64,000 nt of DNA from Pseudoneurospora amorphoporcata (GCA_033297205.1 MU859208.1:28635-92634), one strand, 5' to 3'. Positions 35,208-49,264 are shown, counted from the stretch's first letter. The notes: generated by a model from the letters alone, not told the origin. Numbers and translations are program-made.

Positions 35208-36489
35208 CTAAGAAGAGCTCTTAACCGGGGTGCCATCCTCAGCCACCAGGTACTCCTGTGTCGCAACCGGACCCTCACCGACACTGGTCATGATCACACG
35301 GCTAACGCCGTTCTTCAGCAAGCCGGCAACGCTCTCGTCAAAGGAAACGTTGGACTTAAGGCCCTCAACGGCGGACGCCTTCCAGCCATCCACCTCGCCA
35401 AGGACGCTGTAGAGGTTGCCAACAACAGCCTCGGTATCCTGCTCGAGATAGTAGATGACGGCGTTCGGGCCGGCATCGAAAGTATAGGCGGCAACAGACC
35501 GGCCAGCAGCCGCGTTGATGGCCTCGACGGCGCGAATGGCGGCGCGCGAAACGTCGTTCATGTAGAAGATGGGAGGGTAGGTGTCGGCGCATGTGGCGTG
35601 GAAGGAGTTGGAGTCGCGCATGGTGACCTCAGCAAAGGCGGCAAAGTCGCGCTCCGCGATGGCCTTCTCCATCATCTCCATGTTCCTGGGCACCACCGAC
35701 TTGATGCGCTCCTGGAAGAGACCGGAGGTGGCAACAGTCTGCTGCATGCCTGAGGTCGAGCTGACACCCTTCTTGGCGGCAGACGCGACGAGGATGAGAG
35801 CGCGCATCTCGGGCCAGTGCGAGGCCTCAGCGACCTGGTCGGCCATGGAATCGCTTCCATCGGCAGCCTCACCCATGCGCCAGGCAACATAACCGCCAAA
35901 CAGACTGCGGCAAGCAGAGCCGGAGCCCTGGCGAGCAATCAAGCTCAACTCCGAAGAGGAGGCAGGGAGCTCATAGAGGTTGGCAATAGCCCTAACAAAG
36001 GCAGCGAAGCCGGCAGCGGACGAGGCGAGACCGGCAGCGGTAGGGAAGTTGTTCTCGGAGACGATGCGCAGAGGCATGGTGGAGAGCTTGGGGAGCGAGG
36101 GGTCGGCAGCCTCAAGGGCGGCACGACGGGTGCGCAGCTCGCGGAAGCAGGCCTGGGGGCGGGCACCAGACACATCAGAGGGCTCGCCATTGAGAAGAAG
36201 GGAGTCGCCTTCCGAGTACGAGGCCGAGCAGGAGGCGGTGGTGAGAGTGCGGAGATCGGCTTGGGAGAGAGTGACGGAGAGAGAGCTGTTGGTTGGGAGG
36301 TTGAGCTTGGTGTCGCGCTTGCCCCAGTACCTGGAATTGCGGGGGAAGGGCCAAAGTTAGTTCAGATGCTCTTCTCCACGTGTTCGTCTGAAGTTCTAGT
36401 TGGGTATTAGGAAAAAGTTGGGCTGACTTGACGACGGCAATGTTGACGGGGGCCGTGGTGCTGGCGCGGTAGATCTTTTCGGAAGCCAT
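35208..36489 (-). CDS. ERG19: Mevalonate diphosphate decarboxylase
   Basis: Converts mevalonate 5-diphosphate to isopentenyl diphosphate with ATP, the last step of the mevalonate pathway feeding ergosterol and other isoprenoids; cytosolic. Exons are 36489-36428 and 36330-35208, giving 394 residues, a normal length. The intron splits the lysine codon of VNIAVVKYWGKRD, the substrate-binding start of the family, and rejoins it in phase. Other hallmarks are LPTNSSLSVTLSQ, the GHMP-kinase ATP loop FPTAAGLASSAAGFAAF, ARQGSGSACRSLFGG, KGVSSTSGM, RDSNSFHATC and the catalytic-aspartate motif YTFDAGPNAV. The intron donor is GTCAGC, weaker than usual. The symbol is that of the yeast orthologue. Confidence 0.95.
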
Positions 36490-39400
36490 TATAAATAAGT
36501 TATGGGGATTATATGGGGGGTATCGTCAGGGGCGTATTGGAAGAACAGGTCGCAAAAGAGAAGGAAGAAAAAGACAAAAGGCGATGTCGCGATGGTGTCT
36601 GCGTGGTGATTGTAGCGATGGATGGACAGACAGGACAGGACAGGACTCGGCGGGCGGTCAACAAGAGAAGTTGGGATGCACGTAGCGGTAGAGAGGGACC
36701 ACGACCCCCTATCGCCAGCTCTGCATCGCTAGCACTTTTGGCGGGGCTTTCTAGCGGGGTAGAGGTGGGGTCAATGGGAGATTTGGAGCTCTGCCAGCTA
36801 AGGTAGAGGACCCTGAGAGAAGCTAGAGCCTCCAGGAGCTTGGGGCACTCGGGTCTTGGCGTTTAATCCAATCTCAACATGTCAACATCTGATCTCTCAT
36901 GACACTGATATGCTTGATCTCTCAATTCTGCGGCGAAGCCACCTCTTGAAGTCCTTTCATTCTCCATGTTTACGTTCATGCCGATGATCCCGCCGATGCC
37001 ACAGACAAGACGCCCTGGTATGAACTCGAGCCCTACGGACAGTTAGTTGCCCTTCAAAAACCAGGAGGTTAGGGGTGGTTGTGAGTTGGGGGGTCTAGGA
37101 GTTCGAATCTCAAATTTGGTCATCAGCTCCGAGTTGATCTGGTATCTCTGTATATCAAGTATCATCAACATCTGCAAGTCGGCTGACCAGCTTCAAAGAC
37201 AACATATCCAGATACTTCATGAGCTCTCGGTACAACTTGCAAAGTCGCAAAAAAAAAGACGAGCTGAAACCACCAGGCCTTGTTCGGGTACTTCACATCA
37301 GAGACATGTTGGAGAAATAATCAGGGAAGATGCCGATTCCCTCCCTCGGCTGTGTGGAGTGAGCCCCTATGACGCTCATGTCTCACTGAGAATTGATGAT
37401 TCTGACCTGGGACGAGGAACAAATATACACCTGCAAACCATCCATCCACTGACTAGCTAGCCTATAATCAGCTTCCAATATGGCGCTTGACTAAATATCA
37501 ATCAGTCTACCAATGAACACCGGTACTACCTTCGTGGTATTCTGTCACAACCCATCGTCGTGCTACACTGGCGAGACACACAACCTGTCGTCTGACTGCG
37601 AACCAGGTACGGTGATAGGACGGGTGGCTATCTGGCTGTTCGACTCCTCTCTTATCGACAGAGGTGTATCACAGAGCAGGACAGACTGGAGTGTCTAGAG
37701 CCTCGCTGAGCCGGTCCTGCATACAGGTACAGAAAAGTTAATATCTGCCACCACATGGCTAGGCTGTCGATCCCTTCTAGACCCGCAGGGACCAACCGAC
37801 CTTAACCTCGAGTCCGAACGAGCCTGTTAGGGTTGAGGCTTCATTTCAGCATTGACGAGTTTCCGAACGGATATGTTCGTCGAAAACGTGAAAAGCGTCT
37901 ATTCGGGATTTTCCCTGCGCTGACTGACAAGCCCTTCCAGTCATCAAGGAATATGAAGGCGGACCTGAACATGACTGCACCAAGGAAACGCACGACAACT
38001 CACGACATTCCATCTCCCAGTACCTACCTCTACCCTTAACCGCGTTCATCCTGTTCACGAGTTACATACTCCAATGAGACCCAAAGACACCACACCCCCA
38101 AAGGCTCTCACACGATCCCAATCCCGATCCCGTCTCAGATCTCATCTTATTTTTCTTATACGAACCACATGAAACCCCAATCCATGCCATTCAGCCGAGT
38201 CAGTCAGGCTTTCCGAGATTCCAAGATTTCGATCAAAGTCGTCCTATTTGCTTGACCAGCTCGAAGAGGGAAGGGCTGAACGAGGGCCAGTCAGCCCTCC
38301 AGGTTCCTGCTATAGATGGGACTCTTACGCGTCGCCTCCCGTCCCGCGCACGCAAGCCCGGATCCTGGCTGGGCACACCGGATACTCAACCCGGAAACTG
38401 TAACCCTCTCTCTGTCCCTCTCTTCCGAAGCCGAAACCCTACATACATGACGTTCCTAGAGCCCTTACTTCGCCTCCGCCATCATGCACGGCAGGAAAAT
38501 AAAAGCGTCACTAGGTTCCAATACCTACCGCTGCCGCTACCCCAGACTCTCCCCCGCCCCAATTCCAGCCAGCCCGTGAGGCATAATCTACCGGAAACAC
38601 ACGCAATGACGTGACACGAAGCATGCCGGCAGCCGTTGAGAATTATGTGTAGGTGGGGTATGTTGAATATGGAGTGTCTAGAGGTATGTATGGTAAAGCG
38701 GAAAGGAGTGTCGTTGGACGCCACGTGTTTCGTGTGCTTCGTGTCTCATCGTCTTCTTTATACACACACAAGAAACCCTTTTGAACATGATTGCTTACCG
38801 GACAGTATGTATAACCAGTTGGATTGAGAACGTAAAGCCATATGCTTGTTGATATGCAGTAGGCAGTGTTTGTTGGAAGTGGAAAAAGTCTATACTGGAG
38901 GAGGGCTGCGGGCCAGCGGAATGACGTGAATTTACATACCAGAATCGAAAAATAGCCCTTGAGAGGGGGTTTATTGCCAACATGGGCACTGAAGGCGGTG
39001 TTAGATCTACATGGTACGTTTATGATGCTGTGAGTTGACTCGAACACTAACGGGGCAACTTGCCCAATTTGAACTTGCAGATAGCTCTCAACAAGAGAAA
39101 CAGACAAGCAACTTCACGCGATGAACACCAAGGACAAGACTCTCAACTACGTGCACACCAGCCGCAACTATCTAACTGACATGGACACTAGCAAGCAGTC
39201 AAAGCCGATTATCATAAATCACTCATCTCACCCCGGCAAATCCCTGGAGACTGAATCAGGACTGTGACTAAGTCAAGTACTAACATGTGGGTTCTTCGTA
39301 GCATCAATCATTTAACCTCTTCGTTCCCTAGCATGTAATGACGTCCAATACGACAATCACACCCACCTGCCCGTGTCTTCGCTCCTCCATGCTAGCACTG

Positions 39401-40809
39401 CAGGCATGCTCAAATATCTCCACCACTCAGTTCACTTGAAGCAGGTTATACCGGACCCTGATCGTCACTGTCAAAAGGGAAGTTGAGGTCATCACGCCCG
39501 ACTCGTGCCTGGTACATTCGTACACTCACTGCATTACTCTCCAAGTCCCCTACTTACGGTAACCTTTGGCGTTCTGCTCCCTTAGAGGTAGGTAGACCAT
39601 AGAAAGTATATTTTGTCTCCTATCACAGCAGAGATCATCTTTCTTTTTTTTCTTCTTTTCCCCCCCCCCCATCGGGCCAAATGAAATCTTGACTCGACTT
39701 GAGGGGTCGCCATAAACGTACACAACGTTCTTGAGTGCTATAACATCACGTCGTATCGTTCCCTTACTTGCACTCACTGACCCCCAGGTTCTCCTCTCAA
39801 TTTTCAATTTTTTGGCATCGTTACCTACACCCAGTTCTCCATATCCTCAACCTCATCCCTCCCATCCGCCGCCAGTCAACTCAGTTGTGGTACTCCTAAG
39901 CACACCAGCTTGTAACACCAAGCGGTAGTACCAGCGGTAGTACCGATGCGGGAACGGCAAGCGCCATCCCAAGCACGTTCCCGTGGGCACATGGGGACAC
40001 ACATGGGGCACAGACGGCCGCACAGCAGCAGTAACTCGAACTGACTGGACCAGAACAGGGTAGAATAGGCATTGGCAGTCAGCCTGGATTGTGATCCCAT
40101 ACCAGTGAGTGGGCTCTGAGAACGTGTGGGCTATATAACAGGGAAAAATTGTCCAGTAGGTAGGTGAGTAGTCAACCCAAATCATATCATGATCCGATCC
40201 GATCCAATCCGATGCCGATCCCCGACTCTGGTGTTCAAAGTCTGGTAGGGGTCGGGAGTGTACTGAACCTAGCCGGTTCGTTGGACCCATGGTATGAGAC
40301 TCTCTCATGTTCACCTCTCTTAGGTTGTTTGTATGTAGGCAGAGGCCGGTATGACTGTAGGAAGGTTGAGTGATACTAGTGAAGAGATAGCTTAGTAGGA
40401 ATGATTTACATATAGACCTCACATGACCAAAGCCCCCTTGGTGCCCAGGCCACGCCAGAGGGTTAGTTCAGTCTAGTCCATTCAGTCAACCATCAAGCTC
40501 AGTCCAGTCAAGTCAAATCCCTGCTCGACGTGAGTTGTCCAGCTTATACACTAGCTAGTTCGTAATGTGACTGTGTCTACCTCTACCTAGACAACCCCGC
40601 TTCCTTTCCCACTTCCCACTTCCCACTTCGCACCCTAGCACCATTCCTTCAAGTAATATGTCTTGTGTTCCGTGTCCTGTGCTGTTGGTGCGAGTGTTTA
40701 ACCAGTCATGATCTAACCATAGGGCGGCTTAGACAGAAGACAAAGAACGTGGTAGTCGTACATAGGGGCGTGACTTTCACTTTGACTTTCACTTTGACTT
40801 GACTTGACT

Positions 40810-40810
<1 letters not shown>

Positions 40811-40849
<39 letters not shown>
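40811..40849. repeat. CT dinucleotide microsatellite
   Basis: About 19 tandem CT units. They directly follow short imperfect repeats of ACTTTGACTTTC and GACTT at about 40776-40808. Confidence 0.95.
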
Positions 40850-40853
<4 letters not shown>

Positions 40854-41144
40854 GGCGTCCGTGCCGTTGTACAACAACATGTACCACAACTTTCCACATC
40901 GGACGGACCGTTCTCCGATCACTCACTTATTAACAACTCTCCCTTTCTCAATGTCCCGTCCTTCACCAATATCCATTGGGTCAGGTTCGCGTTGTGGCTC
41001 ATAACAACAAACAAAGACAGAAGTGGTCAAGAGTAACTTGAGTTTATATATACAGTCTCCTTTTTTTGTCTTCCCTCTAACTACCCCCAGTAGCCTAAGA
41101 TCCAGAAAGACGAAGGAGTTCTTTTCTAGCTCAAATGTGTGAAT

Positions 41145-41146
<2 letters not shown>

Positions 41147-41178
<32 letters not shown>
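41147..41178. repeat. GT dinucleotide microsatellite
   Basis: About 16 tandem GT units, with more diffuse TGTG-rich sequence on both sides (41136-41250). Confidence 0.95.
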
Positions 41179-41180
<2 letters not shown>

Positions 41181-41848
41181 TACCTAGAACTAGAGCGTAG
41201 AGATGTGTAACCGTGATACACATGTGTGTGGTGTGTGCGTTCTTGTGTGAGAGAAACCTGCCACTTCACAGCATTGAGTAGATGTGATGATGGGGGAGAG
41301 ACAAGACAGTTGGACAAGAATGAGGGGCAGACAGAAAGACTGGTTGGTAGAATGTATGTATGTATCACCCAACATAGGGTTGGTGAGAATGGAATATACA
41401 AGATTAGTTGTGGATCCCAGATATGTTATGTTATGTATGGTGTATGTATCTACGTATGAATAACTTTTTAGTGGTAAAAAAAAAACAAGAAAACGTCGTA
41501 AACCTGATGGGGTATCTTTTTGACAGCAAGATGAAAAAACAGACAAGAAAAATGGGGGACCGGCTGGTATGCAAAAAATGAGACCAGCCCCAGAGATCTA
41601 GTATGGGTGTCGTGGCACGTATCATCAAATCGTCGACAGCGTTAAAAAAACATGCGTGTGATGCGTGTTGCGTCCGTCCAAATAGTGAGCATAGCAGGCT
41701 GTTTTGTCCGCTGCTCCAATCCATATCCATCGAACAAGAAAATAACAAGATGGGGTAGTATCCAACGGTGTTTCTTGAATGGTGATTCGGTATTCTGCCT
41801 TTCCCTCTCAGCGTAGGACTGCACATGATGCATTTCCCTTCCTTCGCT

Positions 41849-43620
41849 TCACTTCCGACGCCCCACTTTGTCCACGAGGTTTTTGAGCCAAAGGGAGGCG
41901 CTGTTTTTCCTGTCGTCGTGTCCAGCCATGACCGCATCGCGGACCATTGGCCCGACAATGTCCACATCGCCGCGGTCGGGAAACTTGCCCTCATCCGTCA
42001 ACATTTCCGGGACGGCAGCCGGGAGCACATCCTCGGTAGCACGACGGAGAAGGGTCGTAGTCGCCCTGGTTAACTGCGGTTCTAGTCGTTGAATGAGATC
42101 CTCCTCAGCCCGGCTCCATTCCTGCTCTATCTCTGCCCATTTTTCTTGGGTATAACCATAAGTGATTGACGTCAGGCCGTAGTGTTCTCCAGTCCGGACA
42201 AGGTGCTTGGTAAAGTTGATCCTGGCTTGGTTCCAATCAGCACGGAAGGCCTCGTACGTCGCTAAATCGGCTGTGTCTGGTACGTAAGGCCTGGGCTCAA
42301 TCGTGAAGTTGGCGTGTCCTAGACGATCTGACCAAGCATCCTGGTCCTCAAGGAAGGGAAGCGGCGAGGGCAGTTCACTAATTGTACTCGCAATGGTTGC
42401 CCGGCGGAATGATGTTACCGATGCCTTGGTGCTCAGCGGTGGTGTAGGGTAGGATTGGGTGTTTCCTATATCCGGGAAGTAAGAAGCAACAGTCGGTGAC
42501 TGCAGAGGTGATGTGTGAAGCGACTGCGCATTTCCTCGGGTCACTGGGGTTTCGTTGAATAGGGGAGGCAAGAGAGGAGTGGCCGCCAAGGCACGTTCCC
42601 GTTCCAGGATTTTTCCAGCGGCTGCCTGCGCATCTTGGAGCGGGGAAGCAGGAGAAACAGTTTCGTCGGGGCTGCCATAGAAAGAGAGCGCAGGGGTGGC
42701 GGGAAGCGGTGATTCGGTGAATTGCGCTTGTTGCTGTTGCTGTTGTAGTTGTAGTTGCTCGGAAGGGCGGCGCATCGAAGCGGATATCGACGATGACCTG
42801 CTCGAGGCGGCACGGGAGAAGGTTCGGGACATGCTGGGACGTTGAACGAGGGACGAGACGGAAGCGGGCGCGGAAGCAAACTGGTTCCGCCTTGACGTGG
42901 ATCCCCATCTTGAAAAGCTCGGGAGCTTTGACCCTATCCTTGAGCTCCAAGACGACATTCCGGCATCTGATGCATGCCTCCTCTTTTTTGACCTTGAACT
43001 ATCGCTGCACTCTGTGTCGCTCAAAAAGCCGAGGTCGTAGTCGAAGTCCGAAGTCATGGAAGGGCGGGTAGTAATGCTTTGGGCTACATCGTCGTGGTGG
43101 GAGCATGCCTCGTCGCCTGGTCATGGTCGAGTTAGCTACCTTGAGTCTGGCTTGGGGGAAGACCTTGTTGGAACCTACACAAGCAGTTGTAAAGCCCCCC
43201 TAATCTGGACTCGTCTGCGCCCCCGGAGTAAAGGTCGTAATCACCCTCATCACCATACATGTCGGCCAAATCCCTCTCCAAAGGCTCCTCTTGCACATCG
43301 GGGAGCTGGGTCTTGTTGGCCTTGTTGGGAAGCGTTTGTTGTAATGGCGAGACGGGGCACTCGGACGAGGCATTCGGCGGCATAATGTTCTCGAGCGAAG
43401 AGGTCGAACCAGAGTAACGCGAGTGGCTGGGACGCGAGAAGGTTGGTGTGATGGGCAGTGGTGAGGCGATGTCGGACGAAGAAGAGCTCGAGTTGTGGGT
43501 GTAGTAGATGGAAGAGTGATCGGCGTCATTGTTGTAGTTGTACTGTAGGAGCTCCAGCATGCGAGCCCTCTCTCTTTCCACCTTTTGAGGGAGTTGCAAC
43601 GGTATTAGTCGGGTCGGCAT
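41849..43620 (-). CDS. Ser/Pro-rich fungal protein of unknown function
   Basis: Not assigned to a function. The N-terminal exon (from the ATG at 43620) starts MPTRLIPLQLPQKVERERAR, continues with a Ser-rich stretch and an acidic segment (DLADMYGDEGDYDLYSGGAD). A second exon enters near 43114 (DEACSHHDDVAQSITTRP) and continues as one frame to the stop at 41849. This part has FDYDLGFLSDTECSD, a long Ser/Pro/Gln-rich middle with a polyglutamine run, then a compact C-terminal domain (about the last 150 residues). That domain begins HANFTIEPRPYVPDTADLAT and contains WNQARINFTKHLVRTGEHYG and IEQEWSRAEEDLIQRLEPQL, ending SLWLKNLVDKVGRRK. A conserved acidic/Trp-rich C-terminal domain after a disordered Ser/Pro-rich region is common in Pezizomycotina. 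The intron is between about 43165 and 43115, ending GCTAAC...CAG; the donor is ambiguous. Confidence 0.8.
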
Positions 43621-46550
43621 GGTATCTTGGATGTGGTGAATGGATGAGTGGTGGCCGGGGACAGTGCGTCAAGGCATCGATCGACCTTCACCTAAAAGGT
43701 AGGTAGTGTTGTAGGTAGGTGAGGTGAGGTGGACGTGGGGACCACGAGATGACGATGCAGTGGTGGGCAGCAGTCAGAATGGTCCAGTTGCATGCAAGCC
43801 CGCTGCTTCGTGTTTGCCCGTGTTGTTGGCTGTCCACTTTCTTTTACCGTCTATAAAAATGCCCAGCTTTACCGACTCGGAGGACTCCTTCTCTTGCAAG
43901 CCTTCAAGTTGTTCCAGTTTGACGGGACGGGAAGGCGGGAAGGCGGCGGTGGGGGGGTTGACTTATTTGTTGCTTTTCCTGCCAGTCGGATATCGGTCGG
44001 TGGGTGGTCACAAGAGTGGAGCGAGACCCAGCCAGCTTGTGTCCGGGGGGTTCGGGGACGGGGCGGAGAGACATGGACACGGACCACATCCAGCGCCTGC
44101 CAGTGCCAGCACCAGTAACGGGACTGCATACATACCTAGAGGTAGGTTGGAGTGGAGGAAATTGGTCCCAGCCCCCGCCGCCAGTTGGTAAAATTCGTTT
44201 TTTTTGTCTTTTTTTTCAGTTCTCTCCCTCTCGCTCCCGTCTTTTCATGGTTTACAAACTCCAGCTTCTTCAGTTGTTTCTCACACCGCACCCCCCTTGT
44301 TGCGTAGGCAAGGTAGGTTGTATCTGGTACTTGCAGGGATCAGACTTATTTTTTATTTTTTTCGCGATTGCAAAAGCGTTCATCCCATGTGTGTGTGTCC
44401 ACCCTTGGCCAGGCCCACCCGTCGGTCTGGACGACAAAAGAGGAACTTAAAAGTTGACGAGACGAACGATGGAGAGAGTCCGAAACCGTATTTCGGGAAA
44501 CACAAGCAGATAGATAGTACGTAGTCTGACAGACTGCTGGAGCCCGGAGATCGTTTTGCGCCAAAAGCCAAGGTAAAAGACTGGACAGCGGCTCTGGGGC
44601 GGCGGTTAGACTGGCGTGGGATCAGTGGGTACACTGGAGCACACACTGGAGGCTGCGATGACGTGCGACGGTGCGGGAGATGCTGGCGATAATGTTGGTG
44701 TCGTCCAGTCTCTCACACTGCTACTACGACGACAGCTCCGAGAAAACTGAAGCTTGGCGGCAGGAAATGTTGCTGTTTGAACCTTTCCATCCAAGGACTG
44801 ACTACCTTAGCTACATGTCATCTACACGTACACAGATGCAATGATTCAAGCACCGTCTTTTCTTGTTCTCTCCATGGTGGGCAGCCAACGAGCTTGCAAG
44901 AATCACCGTTTCTTTGGCAACTTATCTTGTTGGTAGCAAGTTTCTTGCCGTCCCTTTACCAGCTTCTTTGGACCGTCGTCCCTACACGTCGATAGTTATC
45001 ATCAGCCTCAGTACCAAGAACCCCGCCGGCCCTCTTCTCCCCTCTTCCCCTCCTCCTCCCCCTCCTCCCGTGAAGTCGGTCGAGTTACGCACGATCAAAT
45101 TTGCTTCCGTGTGTCTTGGGTACTTTGGTGTTGCAGACAAGGGCCTCTACTCGAGTCATCTCAATGCCGTCATTACAAACCACAACCATTATCACAACTA
45201 CTGGCACACGCTGGATATGGTTAGATAGCAACACGCGTATGTCCTTCCGGAGCTGCTTCTCACCTTCCATCCAGCCTCTATGCATTCCCTAGTGGGAGCA
45301 AAAGTGGTGGTGGATGCTGCCTTGACGGGCACCAGGGTTTGTTAATGGAGGATCAATGTGACTTGATGCAGGACTGGTACCACGTGTAATCAGGTGCTGC
45401 AGACCGAGTGGTTGTCAAGACCTGGCCGACTGGACGCCCAGACTTGCTCCCCAGACGGATGGCTGGACGGGTGGCCCGCATCTTTTGGCCGTTGAGTTTG
45501 ACATGACACCCCGGTCAAGACAAGAGACGGATTCTGGATTGAGGATACACTTCCCGGTTGCCAAAAGATGGGTTGGGAGTTGTCCATTCTGGCCCGGCAC
45601 GAAAGAAAGACGAGGCTCACGACGAACGGCTCGAACCCTTTTTTTGAAGCTGTCACGGTGACCCACGACGCCGGCAATCACAATCCCGTCAGGCGTCAAA
45701 CGAACAATAAAGCCGTCTCTTGCAGCCGACCAAACGGATCACAAGACAACAGACGGACAGAGAGCAAGGCAACGGCAACGGCAAAAAGCAAGACAAGTTG
45801 AGCGGCCGGTGAAGAAAGTGAAGGAGACCATGATATGGCAGTGCTGAGCGATGGCATGGGTGTGTACGTTACGTATCAGGATGTACGACTCGGGTCCTCA
45901 CCATAGGTTGATCTGTGAGGTTGATTCCGTCCTCGGCGTGGGGTGAAAAATTGCCTCGGGTTGAACGATTGACGGCTGCGAGGCGTTTTACGCCATGTTC
46001 CCTTGGTGGATGAGGGCATTCCCAGGCCAACTGAAGTTCGCCCTCACCACCCAAGTTTCACACCACGGACTCCAACAACCAAGAAGCACCATTCTGGTCA
46101 ACGGTCACTGTCAAGGACTTGAAGTGCTGCGGTGGCTGGGAAGAACAGCGCCCGCCCGCGATGCAACGCTGGTGTCGAGAGATTCCGAATACGTCGTCAC
46201 TTGAGAGAAGTCTCTTCCGTCTTGACATACAATCCATCAATTCACCGTGTCCATGTCCGACTTGATTCATTCCGGTTGGCCGCTCCCTCGGGGATCGCTT
46301 TTTCTTGTGGGGAGTGGGGACAACATTCGGGGCCCATAATGGAAGGTCGAGAAGTGGAAGCCGAAGCGAAGAAGGTCCACTCGAGACTTTTTGAGCTATC
46401 GCCAGCTTGGGACTGGTGGATTGCAAAAACTCCAAGACGGGCACTCTTGGAACGACGGAAGCTCATGGAAAAGCATCCGGTGTCCGCATCATGGCATGTC
46501 GTCCACCCCCATGTTTGGTCATTGCGGTGAAGCCTGAGCTAGCTAGGATT

Positions 46551-46580
46551 TTGCAGTGGTTTGCAGTGGTTTGCAGTGGT
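46551..46580. repeat. Three tandem copies of a 10-base repeat
   Basis: TTGCAGTGGT is repeated three times head to tail in gene-free DNA. Confidence 0.9.
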
Positions 46581-49239
46581 GCGCATTTCTTAGCAGGTCA
46601 GCTACGTGCTATGGGTACTTTCTGCTAGCATTTACCAAGGAATACATCAGGACCCTTTAACAAATGGTACGGCTCGCTTACACGCCGGTGATAATGGAAT
46701 CAGCAGGGCCTCCAGGCATCCAAGGATGCAACTGCATCACAACGCAAAAAAGCTCAACTCCACGGGACATGCACGCCATGATGGCATCACCGACACGTCC
46801 TTTGGCGGTTTGTGGCTGCTTTCCCCGCGATACCAGAAGGGGCGATGGAGAGCTATGGGAAAGAGCGAGCAAAGACCGGCTCGTTCGTCCTTGCCTGTCT
46901 CCCGCTTCCCCTTACAACTCGAGGGCAAGGACGACCGACGAGCAGCATTGGGGCCGTCTCGTTTCTGTGTCATTCGGCATGAACCTGAAGGCCAGGAAAA
47001 GTTCCCATCTCCTTCATCATGAATCCAGAGGTATTTGGATCCCAAACTCTAACCGAGCACTTCCAAGCTTCCCACGGCTCATCAATTGAGGTTCAAAAAC
47101 ACCATGCCAGACACTCCCTCTCTGGTTCCGAGCCATTGCCGTAGCGAGCGGCAGGCAACCCTCTGCAGCCGAGTGCTTAGGTAATCTTTCAGCCGTCGCT
47201 CCTACTCTCGCACCCATACGCCCATAGAGCCCACCACATCCCGATGGTCCCTTTTTCTTTTTTTCTTTTTTTTTTTTTCTTTTAACTTACAAGCCCGCAT
47301 TCGGCTATCTCGTCAAATGATGGTATCAACCGCAGGAACAAAAGCCTCCTCTACGTACAAAGCAACATTTCTTTTGTTGGGTGTTTATTACAGGGGATAC
47401 AGACGGGGTACCATCGCCGTCAAGAGGCCCTTTGGGGGACAGCAAAAGTCAAAAGAAGTGTCGGACCCGGATTCCACAGAGGGCATTCGGAGCAACAGCG
47501 GCGTGCAGAAACCACCTCACTCCATTCATCCTCCTTCGCTACTTCTTGTATGTACATCATACATCTCCACCAGGAACCAACTTGTAGCCCATGTGGAGAT
47601 GGTCTCCGACGATGCCGCCGCTCTCGCAACCGTCAATCCAAGATTCGACCTTGGCGGCAGAACCAGATGTTTCCGGAAGCCTGAACCTGGTCGTCAAAAA
47701 GTCTGGCCTTTTCCTCCCAACTTCCAAGGGTCAAGGCTCCCTCTCCCTCGATCATCATTCCCGTTTTCAGGTTCTGTACCATTACCTTGATGCTTGGTGT
47801 GCATAGCAGTGGTGCCTGCATGAAAGTTACCCGGACATAGGGAAGGGGGGGCGGCGAGGCGACTTCGAGGGATCGAAAAAAAAGGGATGATCACCATGAC
47901 ACCATCCCAACCTGTCTCGAACTCTGGTTGGCTCCGCTGGTTCGTCTGTTGCTCGGTGCTCCATCTCGAGCACGATCGTTGCCTCGAGAGGGGGAGAAAA
48001 AAAAGAGAAAAAAAAGACCAAAGGATTTTGTTCTGTCCGTGTCTGCACGTCAGTTCTTACCTACATGCTGCGCAGATCTGACTAAACAGCTCGGTACCAG
48101 TATTTGCATCGGCCGATGCAGATCTCCATGGAATATCTTTTCTCTTTCAAGCACACCCCTCATCGCCTCACTCAGGCCAGGCAGGTCCCACGCCAGGTCA
48201 ACCAAGAGACGGGACGGGACGGGACGGCGGACTTCAAGTCGGGCATACATACCTCCACTTCACATATTCTCGTCGGTAATCACACCTGACAATGAGTTAA
48301 CAGCACGCCCAGATGTTCCCATCCATCACCTTTTCCAAGTTCTGCCGGTGTCGGTGGTCCTCACAACGCCCCTGTGCGCCATGGATAGCAACTGACCCTT
48401 AATATTGCTTGGGCTCACTGTGGCTTTTTACCCTCAAGTTCGGGCATAGAAATACCGAACCCAGAGCCAGCCACTACAGCCTCACTCAGTCGCCTCCCTC
48501 GCCCAGCCAGCACCCCTCCCTGAAGGTTGCCAGTCACCAACCTCGTCGATTACTTTCGGTGCGGTGCCTGAATTCGCCATGTGGGAGAATCTTGCTATCC
48601 TTGCACAAAGGGTCCCATTGGCAGTCAGGATTGGGTGGTGGTGAAAATTGGGATGCCCTCGCTGCTGCTGCTTACCATGCTGCCCCTTGCATTAGCACGA
48701 TGCAGTACCTGCAGTACGAGCTCAACTCGATGGGCCGGCGCACGACGATTCGTTGGATCAAAAACCTGCCGTTCAAAACTGGAGCCCCCCATAAAAGTTG
48801 CATGCAGAACGTTCTCGTCAATAACCTTTCCCTCTCGAATTCGAAGGCTCTGTTGGTTGTTGGGTGGTGGGTGTCAGCCTCACTCTGTACACTCTATGCA
48901 CTCCTTCCCTGCTTCCAAGGTCAACGGCTCCGGGATTGATTTATCACATATCTGCCTTGCTGCTTATTCATCTACCGGCCACGTGTGGTTTTGAATGTAC
49001 CTGAATTGAGGTGGTAGAGGTTAGGCCCGTCCCGGCTGGCTGGTTTGGTTGGTCGGTTAATGTCCACCGTACATACAGGTAGTACACGTATATATGGGTC
49101 GCAGGAATATCGCTTCCTGACATGGAAGCTAGACGGAGGTTATCGCCATTCACCAAGTGGCTATGGTTAACTGAAGCTTACTCCGGGACCTGCAGCTTGG
49201 GGAAAGGGTATTCTGCGAGACTTACTGCGTTCGAACGGC

Positions 49240-49264
49240 CAGTCAGTCAGTCAGTCAGTCAGTC
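49240..49264. repeat. CAGT tetranucleotide microsatellite
   Basis: About six tandem copies of CAGT, about 310 bases downstream of the end of the dehydratase gene. Confidence 0.9.

Larger units (their letters stand above)
36490..41848. other. 5.4-kb gene-free region with microsatellites
   Basis: No protein family or RNA gene is recognised on either strand; the open frames present are short and random-looking. The region contains a CT microsatellite (40811-40849), a GT microsatellite (41147-41178) and several GGTAGG/CCTACC tetranucleotide repeats. It lies upstream of the decarboxylase gene and downstream of the Ser/Pro-rich gene. Non-coding transcripts are possible but cannot be supported from sequence alone. 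Confidence 0.45.

Noticed and set aside
35817..36410. Open frame of 197 codons (plus)
   Set aside because: Antisense to the mevalonate diphosphate decarboxylase; Gly/Glu-rich shadow.
40811..41178. CT and GT tracts as possible coding repeats
   Set aside because: Translations are pure Ser/Leu or Val/Cys dipeptide runs with no flanking protein-like sequence; simple microsatellites.
43724..44191. Open frame of 155 codons (plus) upstream of the Ser/Pro-rich gene
   Set aside because: No family-like sequence and no splice signals; likely promoter DNA.
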